Assembly: GCA_963848045.1 (NCBI GenBank)
Contig: CAWKCC010000001.1
Location: 124,001-188,000, forward strand
Direction: 5' to 3'
DNA length: 64,000 bases
Source of the DNA: CAVUAT01 sp963848045
GTDB taxonomy: Bacteria > Actinomycetota > Thermoleophilia > Solirubrobacterales > 70-9
Numbering within the stretch: the first letter of the stretch is position 1; each line of letters starts with the position of its first letter. The notes below the pieces were generated by a model, which saw only the letters and a program-made list of their open reading frames with translations, was not told where the DNA came from and did no database searches. The translations under genes were made by a program, and so were the position numbers. Positions 54,924-62,526 of this stretch are shown in pieces.

Positions 54924-56146
54924 GCCATCGCCTCTTGCAGGTTCTCGTCGATCGAGGCGAGGAACTCCTGGGTGGTCTGGAAGGGCTGATCGGTGGAGAT
55001 CAGCAAGGCGAGATCCTTGGTCATCTTGCCGCTCTCGACCGTCTCGATGCAGACGCGCTCGAGGGTCTCGGCGAACTCGGAGACGGCGGGGGTCTCGTCC
55101 ATGCGGCCCCGGGCCGCCAGGGCACGTGTCCAGGCGAAGATCGAGGCGATCGGGTTGGTCGAGGTGGGGTTGCCCTTCTGGTGCTCGCGGTAGTGGCGGG
55201 TGACCGTGCCGTGGGCGGCCTCGGCCTCGACGGTCTTTCCGTCGGGCGTCATCAGCACCGAGGTCATCAGGCCGAGCGAGCCGAAGCCCTGGGCGACGGT
55301 GTCGGACTGCACGTCGCCGTCGTAGTTCTTGCAGGCCCAGACGTAGCCGCCCTCCCACTTCATCGCGGCCGCGACCATGTCGTCGATCAGTCGGTGCTCG
55401 TAGGTGAGGCCGGCGGTCTCGAATTCCGGGGCGAACTCGGAGTCGAAGACCTCCTGGAAGATCTCCTTGAAGCGCCCGTCGTAGGTCTTCAGGATCGTGT
55501 TCTTGGTGGACATGTAGACCGGCAGGCCGCGTTCGAGGCCATAGCGGAACGAGGCCCGGGCGAAGTCGCGGATCGAGTCGTCGAGGTTGTACATCGCCAT
55601 CGCCACCCCGCCGCCACCCTCCTCCGGGAAGTCGAAGACCTCCAGCTCGATCGGCTCGCCGCCCTGCTTCGGGGAGAAGCTCAGCGTCAGCGCCCCCCCG
55701 CCCGCGGGAATCAGCGTGTCGGTGGCGCGGTACTGGTCGCCGAAGGCGTGGCGGCCGATGATGATCGGCTTGGTCCAGCTGGGCACCAGCCGGGGGATGT
55801 TGGAGATCACGATCGGCTCACGGAAGATCACGCCGCCGAGGATGTTGCGGATCGTGCCGTTGGGCGAGCGATACATCTCCGAGAGCCCGAACTCCTCGAC
55901 GCGGGCCTCGTCGGGCGTGATCGTCGCGCACTTGACGCCGACCCCCTGCCGCTTGATCGCGTTGGCGGCGTCGACGGTGATCTGGTCGTTGGTGGCCTCG
56001 CGGCTCTCGATGCCGAGGTCGTAGTAGTCGAGCTCGACGTCGAGATAGGGCAGGATCAGCTGCTCCTTGATGAAGGCCCAGATGATCCGGGTCATCTCGT
56101 CGCCGTCGAGCTCGACGATCGGGTTCTTGACCTTGATCTTCCCCAT
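54920..56146 (-). CDS. icd: NADP-dependent isocitrate dehydrogenase
   Basis: 408 aa of the homodimeric (IDH1/2-like) subtype: begins KIKVKNPIVELDGDEMTRIIWAFIKE, with TITPDEARVEEF, MYRSPNGTIRNILGG, RHAFGDQYRATD, NYDGDVQSDTVAQGFGSLGLMTSVL and AAHGTVTRHYREHQKG. Converts isocitrate to 2-oxoglutarate. A TAGCAT hexamer lies 10 nt before the ATG. The divergent gap carries the 53-bp duplication. Confidence 0.96.
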   Translation of the reverse strand: MGKIKVKNPIVELDGDEMTRIIWAFIKEQLILPYLDVELDYYDLGIESREATNDQITVDAANAIKRQGVGVKCATITPDEARVEEFGLSEMYRSPNGTIRNILGGVIFREPIVISNIPRLVPSWTKPIIIGRHAFGDQYRATDTLIPAGGGALTLSFSPKQGGEPIELEVFDFPEEGGGGVAMAMYNLDDSIRDFARASFRYGLERGLPVYMSTKNTILKTYDGRFKEIFQEVFDSEFAPEFETAGLTYEHRLIDDMVAAAMKWEGGYVWACKNYDGDVQSDTVAQGFGSLGLMTSVLMTPDGKTVEAEAAHGTVTRHYREHQKGNPTSTNPIASIFAWTRALAARGRMDETPAVSEFAETLERVCIETVESGKMTKDLALLISTDQPFQTTQEFLASIDENLQEAMA

Positions 56147-56181
56147 GCGCGCGGCGATGCTACCGGCGGGAGGACGCCCAG

Positions 56182-56287
56182 CGTACGCACCTCGGGATCA
56201 CAGCGCCTCGTCGCAGTGGCGGTGCGATGCTCGGCGTGCGCGCCTCCGTATCACAGCGCCTCGTCGCAGCGGTGGTGCGATGATTGA
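56182..56287. repeat. 53-bp imperfect tandem duplication between icd and acyl-CoA dehydrogenase
   Basis: Two adjacent copies (56182-56234, 56235-56287) agree at about 43 of 53 positions. A 20-bp core atcacagcgcctcgtcgcag is identical in both. Each copy is also an imperfect inverted repeat (atcacagcgcc against ggcggtgcgat, 9 of 11 paired). Placement in the divergent promoter region suggests a duplicated regulator site or a repeat remnant. Confidence 0.7.
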
Positions 56288-56319
56288 CACCGATGGCCAC
56301 CGCGGCAAGAGGGAAGGGC

Positions 56320-57984
56320 GTGAGCACCCACGAGGTCACCAACCAGCCGCCGCCGCTGGCCGACTACAACGTCTACGAGGCCGACCGGCCGCTGATCGAG
56401 GCCGTGCGGCGCGAGGGCGCCGACTGGGCCGAGCCGCGGATCTCGGCGGTCGGCGAGCTGGCCGGCAGCGCGCGGATGATCGAGCTGGGACGCGAGGCGA
56501 ACGAGAACCCGCCGAAGCTGCGCACGCACGACCGCTACGGCCACCGCGTGGACGAGGTCGAGTTCCACCCCGCCTGGGACGAGCTGCTCGGGGCGAGCGT
56601 CGCCAACGAGCTGCACTCGCTTCCGTGGCGGGATCCCCAGCCCGGCGCCCACGTCGCGCGCGGCGCGGCGTTCATGTGCTTCGGCCAGGCAGAGGCGGGC
56701 GTCGGCTGCCCGATCTCGATGACCTACTCGGTGATCCCGGCGCTGCGCCACCAGCCCGACCTCGCCGCCGAGTGGGAGCCGCGCTTCACCTCGAGCGCCT
56801 ACGACCCCCGCAACGTGCCCGCAAGCGAGAAGCCGGGCGCGCTGGCCGGAATGGGTATGACCGAGAAGCAGGGCGGCTCCGACGTCCGCGCCAACACCAC
56901 CGTCGCCCGCCCCCTGAACGGCGGCGGTCCGGGCGGCGAGTACGAGATCACCGGCCACAAGTGGTTCGTCTCGGCGCCGATGTGCGACGCCTTCCTGCTG
57001 CTTGCCCAGGCCGACGGCGGCATCTCCTGCTTCCTGTTCCCGCGCTGGACCCCAGACGGCGAGCGCAACAGCTTCCGCCTGCAGCGGCTCAAGGACAAGC
57101 TCGGCAACCGCTCCAACGCCTCCTCGGAGGTCGAGTTCGACGGTGCCTGGGCCCGCCTGGTCGGCGAGGAGGGCGCCGGCGTGCGCACGATCATCGAGAT
57201 GGTCAACCACACCCGGCTCGACTGCGCGCTGGGCGGCGCAGCCGGAATGCGCGCCGGCGTCGCGCAGGCGATCCACCACACCTCGCACCGCTCGGCCTTC
57301 GGCACCACCCTGGTCGAGCAGCCGCTGATGCAGAACGTGCTGGCCGACCTCGCCGTGGAGTCCGAGGCGGCGACGATCTCGGTGATGCGCCTGGCCCGGG
57401 CCTACGACGAGGCCCTGGGCGACGAAGGCTCGGCTTCGCCGGCCGGCCGGGAGCACGCCGAGAGCTTCAAGCGGATCGCCAACGCGGTGCTCAAGTACTG
57501 GATCTGCAAGCGGGCGCCGTCCCATGCGGCCGAGTGCCTCGAGTGCCTGGGAGGCAACGGCTACGTCGAGGAGTCGGGGATGCCCCGCCTCTACCGCGAG
57601 GCGCCGCTGAACTCGATCTGGGAGGGCTCGGGCAACGTGCAGTGCCTCGACGTGCTGCGGGCGATGGTCAAGAACCCCGACTCCCTGGAGGCCTTCTTCG
57701 CCGAGATCGGCGAAGGGGACGCGGAACCGCGGATCGCCCACGAGGCAGAGGCTCTACGCACCGAGCTCGCCGACATGAACGGGATCGAGAGCCGGGCGCG
57801 ACGAATCGTCGAGCGCATGGCGCTGCTCTTGCAGGGATCGCTGATGGTGAGGTACGCCGATGAGGCTGTCGCCGACGCCTACTGCGCCTCGCGCCTGGGA
57901 GGTGACTGGGGCCGGGCATTCGGCACGCTGCCGGCAGCAACCGATTTCGACCGCATCATCGAGCGCCACCGCGCAACGGCCTAG
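56320..57984 (+). CDS. AidB-like acyl-CoA dehydrogenase
   Basis: 554 aa. GTG 56320 is chosen: agaggg lies upstream and VTNQPPPLADYNVYEADRPLIEAVRREGA aligns with the AidB N-terminus; TTG 56284 or ATG 56293 would add an unrelated leader. Flavoprotein signatures: GMGMTEKQGGSD, TGHKWFVSAPMCD, ECLECLGGNGYVEE and PLNSIWEGSGNVQCLDV. AidB binds DNA and FAD in the Ada adaptive response in E. coli; here it may instead be a long-chain isovaleryl-type dehydrogenase. No ada gene in the window. Confidence 0.88.
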   Translation: MSTHEVTNQPPPLADYNVYEADRPLIEAVRREGADWAEPRISAVGELAGSARMIELGREANENPPKLRTHDRYGHRVDEVEFHPAWDELLGASVANELHSLPWRDPQPGAHVARGAAFMCFGQAEAGVGCPISMTYSVIPALRHQPDLAAEWEPRFTSSAYDPRNVPASEKPGALAGMGMTEKQGGSDVRANTTVARPLNGGGPGGEYEITGHKWFVSAPMCDAFLLLAQADGGISCFLFPRWTPDGERNSFRLQRLKDKLGNRSNASSEVEFDGAWARLVGEEGAGVRTIIEMVNHTRLDCALGGAAGMRAGVAQAIHHTSHRSAFGTTLVEQPLMQNVLADLAVESEAATISVMRLARAYDEALGDEGSASPAGREHAESFKRIANAVLKYWICKRAPSHAAECLECLGGNGYVEESGMPRLYREAPLNSIWEGSGNVQCLDVLRAMVKNPDSLEAFFAEIGEGDAEPRIAHEAEALRTELADMNGIESRARRIVERMALLLQGSLMVRYADEAVADAYCASRLGGDWGRAFGTLPAATDFDRIIERHRATA

Positions 57985-58020
57985 GGCTCTGCCCCGGCCA
58001 CCGCTCGCGGCGACCCCCCG

Positions 58021-58200
58021 CTACCCGGCGCCCCGGGCCCTCGCCGCCGCCTCCGTAGGCGGCATGATCGCGCCGATGATCCAGAACAGCGGGATGAAGA
58101 TGCCCATGATGAACATGATCCAGTGGCCCTTGCGGATTGACAGGATGCCCAGGGTCACCAGCAGCACGAAGTAGAGAACCCCGCCGATCACGAACTCCAT
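58021..58200 (-). CDS. Small two-TM membrane protein
   Basis: 59 aa from ATG 58200, with an aaaggaa ribosome binding site 7 nt upstream. Two hydrophobic segments (about 3-20 and 26-46: IMFIMGIFIPLFWIIGAIM) separated by SIRKGHW, then an Ala/Arg tail. It is shorter than common ORF cut-offs, so easily missed. Function unknown; this kind of protein resembles small membrane regulators. Convergent with the acyl-CoA dehydrogenase 36 nt away. Confidence 0.7.
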   Translation of the reverse strand: MEFVIGGVLYFVLLVTLGILSIRKGHWIMFIMGIFIPLFWIIGAIMPPTEAAARARGAG

Positions 58201-58248
58201 GACTCATTCCTTTCGTAGGTCTCGGCGGGCAGCCTAAGCCCTGAAGCC

Positions 58249-58730
58249 CTACAGACCGTGGTTGGGCCACTCGGGCTCGCGACCCTGCTTGGAGGCGCGG
58301 GCGCCGATCGCGTGGGGGTATCGCGGCGGGCGAACATCGAGACGCAGTTCTCGGCCTCGCGGCGCAACTGCTCCTCGTAAGTGCGGCGACGTTGCGGACC
58401 ATCGTCTCCTTGTCGGAGCGGATCGCGCCCTGGGGCAGCTCCGCGATCCGGTGGGCCAGCTCAAGCGCCCGCTCCAGCGAGCGGCCCTCGCCAACCCCCC
58501 TCGCCCGGCTCAGCCGCGTCGGCGAGGTCCCAGCCGGCGCAGAAGGCGTCGCCCTCCCCCGTGATCACCAGCACGAAGGCATCGGGATCGTCGCGAACCC
58601 GCCGCCAGGCCTCGTGCAGCTCGGAGCTCATCTTGCGGCTGACCGCGGCGCGAGGCTCGGGCCGGTCATAGGAGAGCAAGGTGACGTGACGGTCGGTCTC
58701 GTATCGCAGCGTCTCGTAGTCCTGCGCCAC
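58249..58730 (-). pseudogene. Decayed enoyl-CoA hydratase (internal deletion and frameshifts)
   Basis: Begins as an intact crotonase N-terminus: MAQDYETLRYETDRHVTLLSY ... ITGEGDAFCAGWDLADAAE, with the oxyanion-loop AFCAGWDL. The frame ends at 58461. In the next frame a C-terminal part follows, GEGRSLERALELAHRIAELPQGAIRSDKETMVRNV, then after a further shift YEEQLRREAENCVSMFARR and after another YPHAIGARASKQGREPEWPNHGL with a stop at 58249. The middle of the fold (about 100 residues, including the GGGxE helix) is missing. Non-functional. Confidence 0.82.
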
Positions 58731-58790
58731 CGGGCCTCCTCGGTGTGGGTCTGAGCGGACCCCTTATTCCCGCTCGCCGGCGGGCGGGGA

Positions 58791-60014
58791 TCAGAGCCAG
58801 CGCTCGTCGAGGCGGCGGATCACCGCCTCGGCCAGGCGGATCGCCTGCACCAGGGTCCCGTAGTCCACGTTCTCTGCCGTATCGGTGGGCCAGTGGTAGT
58901 TGGCGGGATTCTTGAGGCTGTTGACCGAGCAGACCGAGGCGCAGCGGTAGCCCGCGGCAAGGGGGAAGACGCCGTCGGTCGCGTTGCGCAGCCGCAGGTT
59001 GGGCATCAGCTCGATACCTAGCTGATCGGCGGTCGAATCGAGCAGCGCCAGAGCCTCGCTCGGGTACTCGCGCATCGCCAGCATCCCCTCGCCGCGAAGC
59101 ACGCAGAGATGCGGGGAGCCGACCGTGTCGAGGCAGAGGAAGAAGGTGCGGTCGCGCGGCAGCTCGTCGGCGTGGCGATCCATGAACAGCCCCATGCCCT
59201 CGCAGAGCGCCTCCTCGGAGGTGGAGAGGAAGAGCACGCGAACCGAGCTGGTCTCGTCCGCGACCAGGGCCTGGGCGAGCGAGATCAGGGAGACGCAGGC
59301 GGTGCCGTTGTCGTTGGCGCCAGGCACAACGCCCCTGGAGCCGATGTCGGCCATGAAGCCGACGGTCCCCGCCGAGACGACCGTCCCCGCCGCGGTCAGA
59401 GCCCGGGAGCCGAGCGCTGCGCCGGCGGCGACCAGCGCCGGCCCCGCGACCACGGGCCACATCAGCGGCGGGCTGGTGTCGTTGTGCTCGAAAACCCACG
59501 GCGCCCGCTCGGCGACCGCCTCGGTGATCGCCGGGTTGAAGAAGAAGGCGCTGCGGGCGGCATCGTGATGGGCCATCAGGACGACAGTCCGCTCCGCGTC
59601 CGGCGGGCCCAGCTCCGCGAGCACGTGGTGCGCCGCGCGGCGCGGCAGAAACCGCCGGAAGCGCCGCCGGCCGGGCGGCATCTCGTCGGCGGCCAGCGCC
59701 GATGCCGCCGCCCCGGCGACGACCGCGCCGGCGCGGGCGAAGCGCCCACCGCGCAGGGCGGCCAGCCCCGCGAGCGCGCCGACGCCCGCCAGCGCCCCGA
59801 GCGAGACCCAGAAGGTGCCGTTGGCCTCCGGCTCCCGCTCGATGCGCACCTCCCTGGCGCCGGCCTCGCGAAGGCGGGCGACGAGCCACTCGGCCGCGAC
59901 GCGCTCGCCCTCAGACGCCGAGGGGCGCTCGATCGCCGCCAGCTCCCCCAGGCTCGAGCGCAGCCAGTCCCGGTCGAGGTGGGCCGCGGCCTCGGATGCG
60001 GTCGAACCGGTCAT
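58791..60014 (-). CDS. M28-family metallopeptidase, probably membrane-associated
   Basis: 407 aa. Zinc ligands: VVLMAHHDAARS (His/Asp), PGANDNGTA (Asp), LSTSEEALCEGM (catalytic/metal Glu pair) and a late His in NYHWPTDTAEN. Hydrophobic segments at about 70-110 and 185-225 (GPALVAAGAALGSRALTAAG) suggest several TM passes, unlike soluble M28 aminopeptidases. It may cleave peptides at the membrane. Divergent from the GGDEF gene across 133 bp. Confidence 0.87.
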   Translation of the reverse strand: MTGSTASEAAAHLDRDWLRSSLGELAAIERPSASEGERVAAEWLVARLREAGAREVRIEREPEANGTFWVSLGALAGVGALAGLAALRGGRFARAGAVVAGAAASALAADEMPPGRRRFRRFLPRRAAHHVLAELGPPDAERTVVLMAHHDAARSAFFFNPAITEAVAERAPWVFEHNDTSPPLMWPVVAGPALVAAGAALGSRALTAAGTVVSAGTVGFMADIGSRGVVPGANDNGTACVSLISLAQALVADETSSVRVLFLSTSEEALCEGMGLFMDRHADELPRDRTFFLCLDTVGSPHLCVLRGEGMLAMREYPSEALALLDSTADQLGIELMPNLRLRNATDGVFPLAAGYRCASVCSVNSLKNPANYHWPTDTAENVDYGTLVQAIRLAEAVIRRLDERWL

Positions 60015-60147
60015 GGGCGCGAAAACTAGCGCCCGCGCCCTTCATGAGCCCAGCCCAGAGCCCGCGGGACGATCAACCACCCGTGGACCGGGCCGCGCGG
60101 GGCCCGTCAGGCTCAGATCCGAGGGGCCAGGTGCCGATCCCACCCCT

Positions 60148-61260
60148 ATGAAGCCGAGCAGCTCGACCCCGAGGATGGCTCCGCGGGCTGAAGCCCCGCG
60201 GGCGCTAGCCGTGCGGGCGATGGGCGCCCTTGCCCTGGCGGGGGGCGCGCTGGCCGCCACGACCGTCGCACTGCCCCCGCCCTCGGAGGGCTCGGAGACG
60301 CTGATCCTGGTCGTGGCGGCGGCATCAGCGATCGTCGGGGCGGTCCTGCTGAGCAGGCGACCCGTGCTCGGAGAGTGGGGCCTCGGCGCGCTGGGGCTGC
60401 TCGGCACGGCTCTGATCACGATCGCCACGCGCGAGGGCGGGATGGGGGGCGGCGGCGCCGACAACGAGATCCTCTACCTCTGGGTGGCCCTCTACTCCTT
60501 CTACTTCCTCTCGCTGCCCAACGCCGTCTTCCAGATGTTCATGGTCGGCGCCGGCTACGCGTGGGTTCTGAGCTGCCAGGGTTGCCCGACCGACACCGCC
60601 GTGACACAGTGGGTCGTGACCATGACCACGCTGGTGGTGGCCGGGCTGCTGGTGCGCCAGCTTCGCGCCAGCCTCTACCGGCTGGTCGACGATCTCTCCG
60701 ACCGCGCCAGCCGCGACTCCCTGACCGGGCTGCTCAACCGGCACTCGCTCGATGAGCGGTACGCCGTCGAGCGCGCCCGCTCAGAACGCGACGGCACACC
60801 GATCAGCGTGCTCACCGCCGACATCGACGAGTTCAAGGCACTGAACGACACCCTCGGCCACCCCACCGGCGACCGGCTGCTGCGCCAGGTCTCGGCGGCT
60901 CTGCGGCACTGGACCCGCGAGCTCGACGCCTCGGCGCGGATCGGCGGCGACGAGTTCGCCGTGGTGATGCCGGGCACGGCGGCCCCGGATGCGATCAGCG
61001 TCGCCCAGGACCTGCGCGAGGCGATCGCTCGCACGCCGGGCCCCGAGGGCCTGCGCGTCACGGTCAGCATCGGGGTCTCGACGGCGCCGGGCCCCGCGCC
61101 GGCGTTCGGAGAGCTCTGGCAGGCCGCCGACGCGGCGTTGTACGAAGCCAAGCACCGCGGCGGCGACCGGGTCTGCTTCCGGGGAATGGACGAGCGCGCG
61201 CCGGAACGAGAGCCGGAAAGGCGCCGTGGGAATGGGAGAACCGCCGCAGCACACCCCTAA
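60148..61260 (+). CDS. Membrane-bound GGDEF diguanylate cyclase
   Basis: 370 aa from ATG 60148. Six or so TM helices (about 25-180) then a GGDEF domain (about 205-350). The active site IGGDEF is intact and an I-site R-E-L-D lies exactly five residues upstream, so feedback-inhibited c-di-GMP synthesis is likely; FKALNDTLGHPTGD supplies the nucleotide-binding loop. No sensor PAS/GAF domain. The stop is 10 nt before the site-2 protease gene, suggesting an operon. Confidence 0.9.
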   Translation: MKPSSSTPRMAPRAEAPRALAVRAMGALALAGGALAATTVALPPPSEGSETLILVVAAASAIVGAVLLSRRPVLGEWGLGALGLLGTALITIATREGGMGGGGADNEILYLWVALYSFYFLSLPNAVFQMFMVGAGYAWVLSCQGCPTDTAVTQWVVTMTTLVVAGLLVRQLRASLYRLVDDLSDRASRDSLTGLLNRHSLDERYAVERARSERDGTPISVLTADIDEFKALNDTLGHPTGDRLLRQVSAALRHWTRELDASARIGGDEFAVVMPGTAAPDAISVAQDLREAIARTPGPEGLRVTVSIGVSTAPGPAPAFGELWQAADAALYEAKHRGGDRVCFRGMDERAPEREPERRRGNGRTAAAHP

Positions 61261-61270
61261 GATCAGGGCA

Positions 61271-62446
61271 ATGCCCGCGGGCTCGATCACGCTCTTTCAC
61301 GTTCGAGGAATCAGGGTCAGCGTTGACTACTCCTGGTTCCTGATCCTCTTCCTGATCATCTTCTGGCTCTCGGGCTTCTACCGCGATGTGCTCGGGTCCG
61401 ACCAGGCCGCGCTCGGCCCCTACGTGCTCGCCGTCGCCAGCGCCCTGCTCTTCTTCGCCTCGATCCTCTTGCACGAGCTGGGGCACGCCTTCGTCGCGAT
61501 CCGCAACGGGATCGGGATCGAGGGCATCACGCTGTGGATGTTCGGCGGCGTGGCCCGCCTCGAGCGTGACTCCGAAACCCCGGCGATCGAGTTCAAGGTG
61601 GCGGTCGGCGGCCCGGTGGTGACCGCGACGATCGTGGTCATCTGCGTGGCGGCCGGGATCCTGTTGGCAGGCCCCGACCAGTTCCGGGACGCCGCTCTTA
61701 CCCAGTCCGGCACCGACGTCTCTCCCGCGGCGGCGCTGATCTCGTGGCTCGCCAGCATCAACCTGCTCGTCCTGATCTTCAACCTGATCCCAGCCTTCCC
61801 GCTCGACGGTGGCCGCATCGCTCGGGCGATCGCCTGGTGGCGCACCGGTGACCGCGCCAGCGCCACCCGCTTCGCGGCCACCCTGGGCCGCGGGTTCGCC
61901 TATCTGCTGATGGCCTTCGGCGCCTACCTGGTGCTGCAGGGGGCCGTGTTCAGCGGCATCTGGATGGCGGTCGTCGGCTTCATCCTCAACGGCTCGGCTC
62001 GCGGCGCGGTGGCCCAGAGCGAGCTGACCAGCCGCATCGACGGGCTCTCGGTCGACGACGTGATGGACCGCGAGCCGGTCGCGATCCCGGAGCGCTTCTC
62101 GATCGAGCAGGCGCTCGACGAGTTCTTCCTGCGCTACCGCTTCCCCTGGTTCCCGGTGATCGACGCCTCCTCACGCTTCGTCGGCGTGCTCGACCGCGCC
62201 ACCGCCGAACGGGTCGATGTGACGCAGCGCAGGACGACGACGGTCGGCGAGACCCTGGCGCGCGACGAGGGCTCGCTGACGATCGACGACAGCGCGCCGC
62301 TCGAGTCGGTGCTGGGCAACCAGGCCCTGCGACGCCTCGGCGCGCTGATCGCCGTCGACGGCGAGGGTCGAATGAGCGGCGTGATCACCGCCGACGCGGT
62401 CGGCCGCGCGCTGCGCGACCCTGCGCCGGGCCCGAGCATGCCCTAG
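61271..62446 (+). CDS. Site-2 protease (M50) with two CBS domains
   Basis: 391 aa from ATG 61271, with caggg upstream. Zinc motif HELGH in the second TM helix, conserved NLIPAFPLDGGR in the third; five to six TM helices (about 1-250). Two CBS domains (about 265-385) follow and may bind adenine nucleotides to control cleavage. Such enzymes cut anti-sigma factors or other membrane substrates inside the bilayer. Follows the cyclase by 10 nt. The actual substrate is unknown. Confidence 0.9.
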   Translation: MPAGSITLFHVRGIRVSVDYSWFLILFLIIFWLSGFYRDVLGSDQAALGPYVLAVASALLFFASILLHELGHAFVAIRNGIGIEGITLWMFGGVARLERDSETPAIEFKVAVGGPVVTATIVVICVAAGILLAGPDQFRDAALTQSGTDVSPAAALISWLASINLLVLIFNLIPAFPLDGGRIARAIAWWRTGDRASATRFAATLGRGFAYLLMAFGAYLVLQGAVFSGIWMAVVGFILNGSARGAVAQSELTSRIDGLSVDDVMDREPVAIPERFSIEQALDEFFLRYRFPWFPVIDASSRFVGVLDRATAERVDVTQRRTTTVGETLARDEGSLTIDDSAPLESVLGNQALRRLGALIAVDGEGRMSGVITADAVGRALRDPAPGPSMP

Positions 62447-62513
62447 GCAAATCCGGCTCCGATACCAGGACTTTGGCGCGCCCGGCCGCGGCGAGCCCAC
62501 GGGGGCGTCGGTA

Positions 62514-62519
62514 TAGGAT
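62514..62519 (+). promoter_or_regulatory. Candidate -10 box (TAGGAT) of sdhA
   Basis: TAGGAT, 7 nt (cagtcat), then ATG at 62527; no ribosome binding site lies between. Confidence 0.45.
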
Positions 62520-62526
62520 CAGTCAT

